From Acidobacteriota bacterium (GTDB lineage Bacteria; Acidobacteriota; Terriglobia; Terriglobales; Acidobacteriaceae), in NCBI GenBank assembly GCA_021836865.1, contig JAKBHH010000035.1:1-33000 (forward strand): DNA of 33,000 bases, given 5' to 3'. A program made the translations under genes and the position numbers. Under the pieces are notes generated by a model, which had not been told where the DNA came from, did not search any database, and worked only from the letters and a program-made list of their open reading frames with translations. Below, one piece after another: positions 17,772-26,406 of the stretch (its first letter is position 1; each line of letters starts with the position of its first letter).

Positions 17772-18530
17772 TTACTCCAGCGGGTACAACTTCATGTTGC
17801 GAAAATAGACTTCAGCCCCTTCGGACTGAAAGAGAATCTTACCGCTGGCCGGGAAGGCCTCCGTGCCTTCGTTGGCCAGCTTGCCGTTTACGTATTGCCA
17901 CACGTGCCCATCGCGATTCACCAGCTCCACTACATTCCACTCTCCGTGCGGCTTCTCCAGTTCATTCGCCGGGTCGCGATAACCCACCACGTTCTTCCAC
18001 GGACCTTTGTTGAAACGGTCAATCTTTTTGGCACTGCCCGCCGGTCCGGTTACCCGCACACCATCCTTGCCGGTCAGCGCCGCGCCATCCGTCATCCAGA
18101 AGTCGCCGGTGCAGCCCTCGTTGATCTGGAACTCCACCGACCGCGGCCAAACCTTGTTCGGCCCTTGAATGTTGTAGAGGATACCGCTGTCCCGGGCCTG
18201 GCCCAGGCGCGGCGCATAGGTGCCTGCACCCCACTTGAACTCGGCGCGCAAATAGTAGTTCCTGTAGTCCTGCCGGGTGATGAAGTAGCCCATCTCAGTG
18301 CCCGACACATGCACCATGCCGTTCTCGACCGTGAAGACATGGTTTGGGTCGGAGTTCAGCCCCGTGCCGGGCAAAAAAGTGTCGAACCCGTTCAGATCCT
18401 TGCCGTTGAACAACACAATCGCAGGTCCATGCTTGGGGATTCCCTTGGTTCTCGCCCAGCCATGGGGCGTGTAGGCCAGAGCAGCCAGCAATAAGCTGCC
18501 TGTCATCTTGAACATTGAGCTGACTCTCAT
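17772..18530 (-). CDS. Secreted DUF1080 (3-keto-disaccharide hydrolase-type) protein
   Basis: The 252-residue protein has a signal peptide (MTGSLLLAALAYTPHGWA) and then one DUF1080 domain of jelly-roll, concanavalin-like fold. It opens with VLFNGKDLNGFDTFL (about 39-53) and includes YFITRQDYRNYYLRAEFKWG, SGILYNIQG, VEFQINEG and a final VYFRNMKLYPLE. Some DUF1080 members hydrolyse 3-keto-glycosides made by oxidoreductases, so the domain is now named 3-keto-disaccharide hydrolase; whether this one does is not known. The ATG at 18530 is preceded by a purine-rich GGAAGGGAATTGCGGAG region. It lies 58 bases after the SDR gene and 26 bases before the FG-GAP gene, on the same strand, suggesting one transcript. 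Confidence 0.88.
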   Translation of the reverse strand: MRVSSMFKMTGSLLLAALAYTPHGWARTKGIPKHGPAIVLFNGKDLNGFDTFLPGTGLNSDPNHVFTVENGMVHVSGTEMGYFITRQDYRNYYLRAEFKWGAGTYAPRLGQARDSGILYNIQGPNKVWPRSVEFQINEGCTGDFWMTDGAALTGKDGVRVTGPAGSAKKIDRFNKGPWKNVVGYRDPANELEKPHGEWNVVELVNRDGHVWQYVNGKLANEGTEAFPASGKILFQSEGAEVYFRNMKLYPLE

Positions 18531-18588
18531 CTCCGCAATTCCCTTCCTCCCGCATTCTCATTTGCGGATGCAAAATCAGGCAAGCCGC

Positions 18589-19389
18589 TCATGTCGCATC
18601 CGGTTTGGGGCGCGCCGCGCGCTCCACCACCGCGGTGATCAGAGCCACCGGCATAAGGCGCACCAGCAGGGCCGAAAGCCGCCCCGCGAAATATGGAATG
18701 ATCGTCTGCCTGCCACGCGCCAGCGCCGCCACGCCCAGCCGTGCTACATCCTCAGCAGGCTGGATTCTGCCCCTTTTGAAAGCGCCGGCGCCCGCCACGT
18801 CAAAGAACTCGCTCGCTGTTGGACCCGGACACAGAGCCGTCACCTTCACCCCGTAGCGCGCCGCCTCGGCCGCAAGCCCCTGCGCAAAAAAGCGATCAAA
18901 CGCCTTCGTCGCCGCATACGTCGTGATGTACGGCACCGGCTGAAAGCTCGCCGTCGAAGCCACCACCAGCACCCACCCCCGGCGCCGTTCCGCCATGCGC
19001 GGAACAAAGAGCCGCGAAAGCCGCACCACGGCCTCGCAGTTCACGCGCACCTGGCTCAACTCCTGCTCCATCGCGCTGGTATGAAATGCGCCGTACTGGC
19101 CGAGTCCCGCGTTGTTCACCAGTATGTCAACAGGAATGCCGGCGCCCTCTGTGGAGTCAAAGATCTGCTGCGGCACGGTAGGGTCGTTCAGGTCCGCCGG
19201 CACAATGCGTACCTCGGCGCCCTTGGCCGTCAGCTCTGCGGCCAGCGCCTCCAGACGATCCTTGCGTCGCGCCGTGAGAATCAACTTCGCGCCATGCCGT
19301 GCCAGTTCGCGTGCCAGCGCCGTGCCGATGCCCGCGCTGGCTCCTGTCACCAACGCCCATTTGCCGCGAAAATCCTGTGTGCTTGCCAT
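18589..19389 (-). CDS. Short-chain dehydrogenase/reductase (SDR, NAD(P)-dependent)
   Basis: The 266-residue classical SDR has a Rossmann TGASAGIG at 15-22, a basic patch TARRKDR around 39-45 that favours NADP(H), DLND near 66-69, NNAG at 92-95, and the catalytic Ser145 with Tyr158-x3-Lys162 (YAATK). The hydrophobic C-terminal stretch (LSALLVRLMPVALITAVV) suggests membrane association, as in the DltE/YqjQ-like group that acts on fatty-acyl or ketone substrates. The ATG at 19389 has GGAG four bases upstream. It is the first gene of a minus-strand run into DUF1080 and FG-GAP genes. If these are one operon, a role in sugar or keto-glycoside chemistry could be imagined, but the sequence gives no substrate. 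Confidence 0.93.
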   Translation of the reverse strand: MASTQDFRGKWALVTGASAGIGTALARELARHGAKLILTARRKDRLEALAAELTAKGAEVRIVPADLNDPTVPQQIFDSTEGAGIPVDILVNNAGLGQYGAFHTSAMEQELSQVRVNCEAVVRLSRLFVPRMAERRRGWVLVVASTASFQPVPYITTYAATKAFDRFFAQGLAAEAARYGVKVTALCPGPTASEFFDVAGAGAFKRGRIQPAEDVARLGVAALARGRQTIIPYFAGRLSALLVRLMPVALITAVVERAARPKPDAT

Positions 19390-19744
19390 CGCGCTCCATC
19401 ATAGCGGATGGACAACCGGGGAATTTACCCCTGACCTGTGTCGGCATGGCTGACCACGCTGGAGGCTCGCGACGCAAGGCGCTTTTCTCCATTTCCGGCC
19501 AGGATAGAGTTGCGTTTCCTCGACGCTCCCAGAGCCCGCCGCCCCCCGCATTTCAACCTCCCCGGTCGTCAGCGGTGCAGAGCCCACGTGCTCAACTCCT
19601 TGATTCAACAACACTGTAAGCAGAATCGAATGCGGATAGACTTCGCGGGGAAAGGCATAGCTCATCTGCGCAAGGCTACCTTTCTTCATCGATGGGCATC
19701 TCTACTTGACGTACGGATTGAATTAAATGGAGGATTTTCAACCT
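19390..19744. other. Divergent intergenic region upstream of the SDR and DUF4136 genes
   Basis: About 355 bases. I find no gene, tRNA or convincing structured RNA. A TTGACG at 19703-19708 has no -10 element at normal spacing before the DUF4136 Shine-Dalgarno site. Short frames on both strands here lack Shine-Dalgarno sites or protein-like composition. Confidence 0.5.
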
Positions 19745-20308
19745 ATGAAGTTGCGCTTTGCTGTTACGGCCCTCGCATGCGCCGTCCTGTCCCTGGTGTC
19801 TGTATCCGCGTTTGCCGATTCCATAAAAACCGACTACGACCATCACGCTAACTTTGCAAACTACCACACTTACTCATGGGGCACCGTGAGAGTCTCCAAC
19901 GAGCTCAATGCCGACCGCATCAAGCGATCCATCGATACGCTGCTCCAGCAGAAGGGCTGGAAGGAAGTTGCTTCCGGCGGTCAGGTCACCATCATGGCCA
20001 CCGACAACATCCATAGCGAGCAGGAAGCCGAAACCTATTACAACGGCATGGGTGGCGGCTGGGGCATGGGCTGGGGCTGGGGAGGCTGGGGAATGCCCGG
20101 CGGCGGCTTCGGCGAAGAGACCACTTCAACGACGGAAGTACGTTCCGCCCATGTCGTGATCGATATGTTTGACCCGTCTACGAAGTCCCTGCTCTGGCGC
20201 GGCGTCTCCCGAGGCGAGCTATCGAATAACTCAAACAACAACCGCAAACACCTTCACGAGGACATCCTTAAAATGTTCAAGGACTTCCCGCCCAAAGCCC
20301 AGGGCTGA
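19745..20308 (+). CDS. Exported DUF4136-family protein
   Basis: The 187-residue protein has a clear Sec signal peptide (MKLRFAVTALACAVLSLVSV, cleavage probably after SAFA at 21-24). A DUF4136-like domain follows: the typical start IKTDYDHHANFANYHTYSWG and a central VTIMATD... segment, then STTEVRSAHVVIDMFDPSTKSLLWRGVSRGEL. Most members are lipoproteins; this one has no lipobox and is probably a soluble periplasmic or outer-surface protein. A Gly/Trp/Met-rich insert at about 101-123 (GMGGGWGMGWGWGG...) is the unusual feature. The ATG at 19745 is preferred over 19727 because GGAGG lies at 19729-19733 and the signal peptide begins there. It is a single gene ending at a strong stem-loop. The biochemical role of the family is unknown. 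Confidence 0.87.
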   Translation: MKLRFAVTALACAVLSLVSVSAFADSIKTDYDHHANFANYHTYSWGTVRVSNELNADRIKRSIDTLLQQKGWKEVASGGQVTIMATDNIHSEQEAETYYNGMGGGWGMGWGWGGWGMPGGGFGEETTSTTEVRSAHVVIDMFDPSTKSLLWRGVSRGELSNNSNNNRKHLHEDILKMFKDFPPKAQG

Positions 20309-20315
20309 TGGACCT

Positions 20316-20355
20316 GAGGAAAGGAGGCAGGACAATTGCGCTGCCTTCTTTCCTC
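20316..20355. terminator. Bidirectional stem-loop between the convergent DUF4136 and M3 peptidase genes
   Basis: A 15-bp stem with one G-T wobble (gaggaaaggaggcag at 20316-20330, ctgccttctttcctc at 20341-20355) and a 10-base loop, starting eight bases after the DUF4136 stop. The A-run at 20358-20363 becomes a T-run upstream of the hairpin on the minus strand, so neither direction has a classic U-tail. It is still the obvious transcript end of the plus-strand gene. Confidence 0.6.
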
Positions 20356-20467
20356 GCAAAAAATGCGAACCCGAACCATTCTTGCATTGGAATTTGTAGC
20401 GCCTTGGGCGCGCACTCCGGGTAAGATTCGCGTCTAAGTCACATCCATGCTAAGCGCCCCTCATTGG

Positions 20468-22465
20468 TTAGGTTTTTGCGGTCAGCTCCGCTTCAAACTC
20501 CTCATTCAGCCACTGACTGAACGCCGCAAACTCCTCGTCGCGCCCGAGGAAGTCGCGCACCATCTCTCTTCCAGGTTTTGATCCGCCCTGCTCCAGCACA
20601 GTCTTCCTGTACTTAGCGCCCGCATCGCAGCCGAGTAAGTCCGCCGGGTCAAACTGTGCAAAGAAGTCCAGCGCAATTACCTTGTCAAACGCATAGGTGT
20701 AGTAATTCGACGAGTAACCGGTCAGGTGGCCGAAGCTCGCATACATGCGATTGCCTTCCAACCAGGTCCACGGTTGCAGGCTCTGGTAGAGTTGCTTCGT
20801 CGTCGCATCCAGGTCCAGTCCCGCAGCATCCCGGTCGTGCAGGTCTAGCGAGAGCGTCGTGTAGTAGAGTTGCGACCGCACCCAATCCGCACGGCCGAAC
20901 GCCCCCGCCAGCTTCATCTTCTTGATCGTCGCGGACGACAGCACTTCGCCCGTCTGGTAGTGCTTCGCAAAGGACTGCAGCAGCTTCTCGTCGCGGAAGA
21001 ACTCCTCCAGCATCTGAGAAGGGACCTCGATAAAATCGCCCTCCGTGGCAAATCCCGAAAGTCCCGCCCACTCCGTCTGCCCGCCCAGAATCGCGTGCAT
21101 CAGGTGGCCGAACTCGTGGAAATACGTCACCACATCCGAGTACTGCATCAGTCCGGCATCCCCATCCTCGCCGCCGGGGAAATTGCAGATCAGCGCCGCC
21201 TCCGGCAGGTAGCGTCCACGCACGCCCGTCACCACTGGCGCCGCCGAGAACCACTTATCCTTGCCCTCCCGCGGGTGCATGTCCAGATAGAACCGCCCCA
21301 CGTGTTTGCCGCCGTCAAAAACCTCAAAGACTGAGACCGCCCGATCCCAGCCCGGCGTCTCCGACCGGCGAAACTCAATCTTGAACAGCCGCGCCGCCGT
21401 CTCCAGCACGCCCGCCTCCACCTGCGCATACGGAAAATAAGGCCGCACCGACTGCGAATCAAAATCAAACGCCGCACGGCGAAACTGCTCATACCAGTAG
21501 CCGCGGCTAGTGATGTCGATCGCCCTCAACCCCGGCTCGCGCTTACACGCAAACTCCAGAATCAGCTCATGCTCGCGTTGTGCTCCATCGCGGCTGGCTT
21601 CGTTCAGCTTTTCCAGAAAGCTCCGCACATTCGCCGCCGATCCCATCATCTGGTCCGCCGTTGCCAGGTCCGCCCAACTCCGGAACCCCAAAATCGAGGC
21701 GATCTCCTGCCGCGTCGCCAGCAGGTCCAGCAGAATCTGCTCGTTCACGGGGTAGGCGCGCGTGTTGTAGGCCCGGAACATTCGCTCGCGCAGCGCCGCC
21801 GAAGCGGCAAACGTCATCACCGGCTGCATGTCGGGCTGGTCGGTGGTAAGAGTAATCCGGCCGCTCGCATCCGGCTGGTGACGGGCAAGATAGTCCGCCG
21901 GCAGTCCTTCCAGCTCGGTCGCCGTAGCCTCAATGGTCTTCGCGCCCTCCTGGATATTGCGGCTAAACTCCAGCGACAGCCTGGTCGCCTGTTCGTGCAG
22001 GGTCTGCAACTGTGCCCGCGTCGCATCATCCTTGTCCACGCCAGCCAGCCGGTAGCTCAGCAGGGTGCGCTTGACGTAGTGCCGCGTCGCGGGGCTGACC
22101 CCGTCCAGGCTGATCGCCTTCAGCGCGTCGTACACCTGCCGATTCAGGCTCAGGGCGCTGCCCGCCATGGCAACGCGCTGCGCTTCAGCCTGCGCCTGGT
22201 CGCGCACCACCTTGTCCGCGGCCACGGAGTTGAGTACGCCAGCCTGTGCGCCAGCCAGGGTAAGCTGTTCGATTGCCGCATCATACAGACGCAGCGAGTT
22301 TTCCGGCGTCCGCTGGCCTTCGACCACCAGCAGCGCGGCCAGCGCGGCCTCATGGGCAGCCAACCGCGCACTCACCCACTTCGCCAGCGCCTCAGCGGAT
22401 TGGGCGCCACCCGCCTCCCAGACGTGTGTTTCTTCGGTCACTCCGGCAACGGTTTCAACAGGCAT
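20468..22465 (-). CDS. M3-family metallopeptidase (thimet oligopeptidase/oligopeptidase A-like)
   Basis: The 665-residue protein carries the zinc motif HEFGH at 450-454 (in YFHEFGHLMHAI), with the third ligand in GDFIEVPSQ (Glu near 479). The all-helical N-terminal half and the late AGLDLDATTKQLYQ and YSSNYYTYAFDKVIALDFF segments are typical of M3 enzymes, which cut short peptides inside the cell. No signal peptide is seen. The frame is open to 22573, and ATGs exist at 22498 and 22465. I chose 22465 because GGGGGTAGAGCGAGAG precedes it, while the upstream extension is Cys/Arg-rich and unconserved. It is divergent from aroDE across about 135 bases and convergent with DUF4136. It is probably a cytoplasmic oligopeptide recycler and stands as a single gene. 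Confidence 0.94.
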   Translation of the reverse strand: MPVETVAGVTEETHVWEAGGAQSAEALAKWVSARLAAHEAALAALLVVEGQRTPENSLRLYDAAIEQLTLAGAQAGVLNSVAADKVVRDQAQAEAQRVAMAGSALSLNRQVYDALKAISLDGVSPATRHYVKRTLLSYRLAGVDKDDATRAQLQTLHEQATRLSLEFSRNIQEGAKTIEATATELEGLPADYLARHQPDASGRITLTTDQPDMQPVMTFAASAALRERMFRAYNTRAYPVNEQILLDLLATRQEIASILGFRSWADLATADQMMGSAANVRSFLEKLNEASRDGAQREHELILEFACKREPGLRAIDITSRGYWYEQFRRAAFDFDSQSVRPYFPYAQVEAGVLETAARLFKIEFRRSETPGWDRAVSVFEVFDGGKHVGRFYLDMHPREGKDKWFSAAPVVTGVRGRYLPEAALICNFPGGEDGDAGLMQYSDVVTYFHEFGHLMHAILGGQTEWAGLSGFATEGDFIEVPSQMLEEFFRDEKLLQSFAKHYQTGEVLSSATIKKMKLAGAFGRADWVRSQLYYTTLSLDLHDRDAAGLDLDATTKQLYQSLQPWTWLEGNRMYASFGHLTGYSSNYYTYAFDKVIALDFFAQFDPADLLGCDAGAKYRKTVLEQGGSKPGREMVRDFLGRDEEFAAFSQWLNEEFEAELTAKT

Positions 22466-22556
22466 CTCTCGCTCTACCCCCAGCTTCCAGAGTGCCATAT
22501 CGCAGCGAAATAATCTGCAATGGCTCTGAAATAGCTGAACCCTCTGACTTTCGCTG

Positions 22557-22585
22557 TTGCATCGCGGCTGCAACCCGTCTAATAT
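22557..22585 (+). promoter_or_regulatory. Promoter of aroDE
   Basis: TTGCAT (22557-22562) and TAATAT (22580-22585) are separated by exactly 17 bases and match the sigma-70-type consensus at 4 of 6 and 5 of 6 positions in the usual alignment. The predicted start near 22592 leaves only about nine bases before the ATG at 22601, so the mRNA would be nearly leaderless. Confidence 0.55.
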
Positions 22586-22600
22586 GCGTCAATTGAAGTC

Positions 22601-24160
22601 ATGCCCCACGCTGCCGCCACTCTCGCGCCTCCGCCGCCTCCCGCAAGTGCTCGTCTGCGTCTGGGCAAAATGTGCATCGCCATCCAGGCCGCATCGCCTG
22701 CCGAGCTGATCGAACGAGCCGAAATCGCCCTCAAGGACGCTAATTTCCTCGAATTTCGCCTGGACTCGCTGCCGAAACCTGCGGCGACCTTGCCGAAGGT
22801 GAAGGACTTCCTCGTCCATCACCGCGAGGTCTCGGCCATCGCCACCTGCCGCAGAAAGGCCAACGGCGGGGGCTTCACGGGCTCGCTCACGGCAGAGTTG
22901 GAGATTCTCACCAAAGCTGCCCAGGCCGGCTGCCAGATCATGGACCTAGAAATTGAGTCTGCGGAGGCTGCCAAACCCAGCCAGATCAGCAAACTGCGCG
23001 AGGCTGGAGCGGCCCTGCTCATCAGCTTCCACGACTTCACCCGCACCCGTAGCCTGGAGCAGGCCGCGGACAGAATCGAAGCCTTCAAGCCAGATTTCGT
23101 GAAGGTGGTTTCCACCGCCCGCTCGCTCAGTGACAATCTCGCCGTGCTGCGTCTCATTGAGGATCGCTCGCTCTCTTCCCACGTCATCGGCATCGCCATG
23201 GGCGAGGAGGGCATCTTGAGCCGCGTTCTAGGCCCGCGGGAAGGCGGGGCCTTTACCTTTGCCTCGTTCTCTGACGAAGCCGAGACTGCCCCCGGCCAGG
23301 TGGCCGCTCACACCTTGCGCGACCTGTATCGGCTTGAAAGCCTCGATCAGGCCACCCGCATCTTTGGCGTTGCCGGCAATCCGATTGCGCACTCGTTGTC
23401 GCCTGTCATGCACAACGCCGCCTTCCGCCGCGAGGTGGTCAACGCCGTGATGCTGCCCCTCAAGGCCCGGGCGCTGGACGACCTGCTCACGGTGATTCGG
23501 GAGCTGCCCCTGGCTGGCGTTGCGGTCACCATGCCGCTCAAGCAGGAAGTTCTGCCTCATCTGGCGAATATGGACCCGCTGACGGCCCGGATCGGCGCCT
23601 GCAACACCCTGCGCACCGGCGCCGACGGCAAGCTCTACGGCTTCAACACAGACGTGGCCGGTGTCGTCCGCCCGCTGGAGAAGCGTCTCCGCCTCAAGGG
23701 CGCGCGCATCGCCGTTCTGGGTGCGGGCGGCGCGGCCCGGGCCGCCGTCTTTGGCCTGGTCGAGCAGGGTGCCGAGGTCTACATCGTCAACCGCACCCAC
23801 GAAACCGCTGTCGCGCTCGCCCGGCAGGCGAAGGCCAAGTCGCTCAAACATGAGGCCTTTGCCAAACAGCACTTTGACGTGCTCATCAACTCCACGCCCT
23901 GCGGCATGAAGGGCGTCAAGCAGTCCATGCCCATTGCGGCCAACGAGTTGAACGCCAGCCTCGTCTTTGACATGGTCTACAATCCGATGGAGACGCCTCT
24001 TTTGGCCCTTGCCCGCTCCCGGGGCGTACCCATTGTGACCGGGACGGAAATGCTTGTTCAACAAGGAGCCCGGCAGTTTGAGATTTGGACCGGCAAACCC
24101 GCTCCTGAGGCCGAAATGCTCCGGGTCGTGGAGCATGCGCTGCGCCGTCGCGAGGCCTAA
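22601..24160 (+). CDS. aroDE: Bifunctional 3-dehydroquinate dehydratase (type I) / shikimate dehydrogenase
   Basis: The 519-residue protein joins two shikimate-pathway enzymes. Residues about 25-235 form a type I dehydroquinase: EFRLDSL at 51-57, SFHDF with catalytic His144, and FVKVV with the Schiff-base Lys168. Residues about 252-519 are shikimate dehydrogenase: FGVAGNPIAHSLSPVMHN with SLSP at 265-268, MPLK with catalytic Lys314, GACNT, GFNTD with Asp351, the nucleotide-binding GAGGAAR at 374-380 and NRTH, which favours NADP. It converts 3-dehydroquinate to shikimate in two steps in the cytoplasm. This fusion order is known in plants, chlamydiae and acidobacteria. The start at 22601 has a weak GAAG site; the Pro-rich first 20 residues are unconserved, and Met24 (22670) is an alternative. 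Its promoter lies just upstream. Confidence 0.95.
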   Translation: MPHAAATLAPPPPPASARLRLGKMCIAIQAASPAELIERAEIALKDANFLEFRLDSLPKPAATLPKVKDFLVHHREVSAIATCRRKANGGGFTGSLTAELEILTKAAQAGCQIMDLEIESAEAAKPSQISKLREAGAALLISFHDFTRTRSLEQAADRIEAFKPDFVKVVSTARSLSDNLAVLRLIEDRSLSSHVIGIAMGEEGILSRVLGPREGGAFTFASFSDEAETAPGQVAAHTLRDLYRLESLDQATRIFGVAGNPIAHSLSPVMHNAAFRREVVNAVMLPLKARALDDLLTVIRELPLAGVAVTMPLKQEVLPHLANMDPLTARIGACNTLRTGADGKLYGFNTDVAGVVRPLEKRLRLKGARIAVLGAGGAARAAVFGLVEQGAEVYIVNRTHETAVALARQAKAKSLKHEAFAKQHFDVLINSTPCGMKGVKQSMPIAANELNASLVFDMVYNPMETPLLALARSRGVPIVTGTEMLVQQGARQFEIWTGKPAPEAEMLRVVEHALRRREA

Positions 24161-24342
24161 GCCAATCATTCTTCGCGTAAAATCTACTTGAATCCATGAA
24201 ATTGAAATCCCTGCCCGAAACCTTGCATGCGGCAAAGAATTTAGCGCATTGGCGCAAAGCAGCATGGGGCGGGGCAAACGCATCCTACTTTAATTAGTCC
24301 TAACAGCGTGTGTGTTCAGGCAACCGGCCACGAAAGCGCCCG

Positions 24343-26349
24343 ATGATTTGTCCACGTAGATCTGCCCCCCGTTCCAGCAAACCTCAGTTTGGTATCAAAC
24401 TCTCGCGCGGTTGCGCAGGCACGGTTCGCCTCAGGTCATGGTTCGGGCTGATGGCCGCGCTTTTGCTCTCGGGTTGCGGCTTCTGGGTGCAGGGACCGCT
24501 GCCGATTGTCGTGATTCCTCCGCCCGGCGGCCCGCCGCCCACAGCCACGCAGAATGGATCCATCACCATTACCCCGCAATACGTCGCCCTGGCACCGGGC
24601 CAATCCGTCAAATTCACCGCCACGTCCAGCACAGGCGGGGCAATCGCGTGGTTCGTTAATAACATCCCCGGCGGCAACGCCACGGTGGGCACCGTAGATG
24701 CAACCGGCAACTACACCGCGCCCGCCAACGTTCTCCAAGTGGAAAATATCCAGGTCACCGCGGCCCTTGCCGCGGCTCCGCTGCTGGACAACGCCACCGC
24801 CGTCGTCGCCATCATCCTGCCCGGAACGCCGCTCTGCCCCCCGCTCACCGGCCATCCTCTGGTTGCCGTCTACACCACATACCTGCCCTCGCCCGGCAAG
24901 GTCTCCGTGGAGTTCGGAACCACAACCAACTACGGCCTGAATACCTGGCAGCAACCCACACCCTCGTCCACTGGAGGCCAGGTCACGCTTGAGGTTGGCG
25001 GCATGAGGGGAAACACGAACTACCACCTGCGCGGCCAGATCGTGCTGAATAACGGCGCAACTTACAACGACGCGGACTTTACCTGCTCCACCGGAACGCC
25101 GCCCACCACCGTGCAGACGCAAATCTCTACCCCGAACGGCGCGACTCCCCAGCCGGGCATCGAGATGTGGAACACCCTATTCCCTGCCAATGTGACCCAG
25201 GCCTTTGCCACAGACCTGCAGGGCAATGTGATCTGGACCTATACCTACAAGGGCACGGGGACGGACCTGCTGCAGGGTATTACGCTCTTGCCGGACGGCC
25301 ACTTCCTGATGGTGATCTCCTACCTGTCTTCGCTGGTCAACGCGGGCTCTCAGCCTGGGGTTATCAACGAGGTGCGCGAGGTGGACCTGCTGGGAAACAC
25401 AATTCGCAGCGTCAATATGACCCAACTCAACCAGAAGCTGGCCGCTTCCAGCCTGCGTGATGCGGCCGGAAACGTCTACCAGTTAGGCAGCTTCCATCAC
25501 AGTGCGATGGCCCTGCCCAACGGCCACTGGATTCTGCTGGCCACGTACTCCAGGACCGTGCCTATTGACGTGAATGGGCAGAACTTGACCATGCCCGTGC
25601 TGGGTGACGCACTGATCGACGTGGATACGAGTGGAAATCCCGTGTGGGCGTGGAGCGCCTTCGACCATCTGGACGTGAATCGCCACCCGATGAACTGCGG
25701 CACCCAGAGCTGCGACTGGACGCACTCAAACGACATGCTCTATTCGAGCGATGATCACAACCTCCTGCTCTCCATGCGCCACCAGAACTGGATCATCAAG
25801 ATCGAATACCTGGACGGGCAGGGATCGGGCAAAGTCCTGTGGCACCTCGGCTATCAAGGCGACTTCTCGCTGATTGACCCGCACGACCCCAACGGCAACA
25901 ACGATCCCCCGGACTGGTTCTATGCCCAGCATGGGATGAACTTCTTCACGCAGAACACCACCGGTGTTTTCCGCATCGGCCTGATGGACAATGGCAATGA
26001 CCGCACCTTCCCGCCGCCCACGGGACAGGTCTATTGCCGTCCATCCGCCACTCCCGTGCCAACCTGCTACTCCACGATGCCCTTGCTGGAGCTGAACGAG
26101 TCGAATATGACCGCAACGATGATTACCCACTACATGCCGGGGCCCATCGACTTCAGCTTCTTTGGCGGCAATGCCGAACTGCTGAACAACGGCGACCTCG
26201 AGGTAGACTTCTGCGCCCCCCACGCCGGAGCCCTCGTGCAGGAGCTGAGCCCGCAAAACCTCAACGTGGTGTGGCAGGGAACCACGCCCAACGCGGACCA
26301 GTTCCACGTGGACCGCCTGCCCAGCCTCTACCCCGGCGTGCAGTGGTAA
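24343..26349 (+). CDS. Arylsulfotransferase (ASST)-family lipoprotein with an N-terminal Ig-like domain
   Basis: The 668-residue protein has a lipoprotein signal (MAALLLSGC, lipid-attached Cys45), a Pro-rich linker, an Ig-like domain (about 71-160: ITITPQYVALAPGQSVKFTA...) and an FN3-like stretch (VEFGTTTNYGLNTW). From about 270 an ASST-type propeller follows, with TDLQGNVIWTY, GITLLPDGHFL, SFHHSAMALPNGHWILLATY, DWTHSNDMLYSSDDHNLLLSMRHQNW split across 459-483, and a late GLMDNGNDR. The His461 in THSND and Arg479 in SMRHQ are candidate active-site residues. ASST enzymes move sulfate between aryl compounds in the periplasm, but many family members are uncharacterised, so activity is inferred. 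The frame opens at a GTG at 24310; I prefer the ATG at 24343, though no strong Shine-Dalgarno site decides. It stands alone after aroDE and converges with the SH3 lipoprotein gene. Confidence 0.85.
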   Translation: MICPRRSAPRSSKPQFGIKLSRGCAGTVRLRSWFGLMAALLLSGCGFWVQGPLPIVVIPPPGGPPPTATQNGSITITPQYVALAPGQSVKFTATSSTGGAIAWFVNNIPGGNATVGTVDATGNYTAPANVLQVENIQVTAALAAAPLLDNATAVVAIILPGTPLCPPLTGHPLVAVYTTYLPSPGKVSVEFGTTTNYGLNTWQQPTPSSTGGQVTLEVGGMRGNTNYHLRGQIVLNNGATYNDADFTCSTGTPPTTVQTQISTPNGATPQPGIEMWNTLFPANVTQAFATDLQGNVIWTYTYKGTGTDLLQGITLLPDGHFLMVISYLSSLVNAGSQPGVINEVREVDLLGNTIRSVNMTQLNQKLAASSLRDAAGNVYQLGSFHHSAMALPNGHWILLATYSRTVPIDVNGQNLTMPVLGDALIDVDTSGNPVWAWSAFDHLDVNRHPMNCGTQSCDWTHSNDMLYSSDDHNLLLSMRHQNWIIKIEYLDGQGSGKVLWHLGYQGDFSLIDPHDPNGNNDPPDWFYAQHGMNFFTQNTTGVFRIGLMDNGNDRTFPPPTGQVYCRPSATPVPTCYSTMPLLELNESNMTATMITHYMPGPIDFSFFGGNAELLNNGDLEVDFCAPHAGALVQELSPQNLNVVWQGTTPNADQFHVDRLPSLYPGVQW

Positions 26350-26406
26350 GGGCAGCAGCAGGCCGCGAGCAGGTAGCAGCAAAGCAGCCGTAGCCAGCCG
26401 GAAAAT

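Noticed and set aside
16021-17808. A 595-codon plus-strand open frame opposite the FG-GAP gene
   Set aside because: The minus strand encodes seven clean DxNxDGxxD motifs with a signal peptide and a good ribosome site; the plus frame is Arg/Val/His-biased without any motif.
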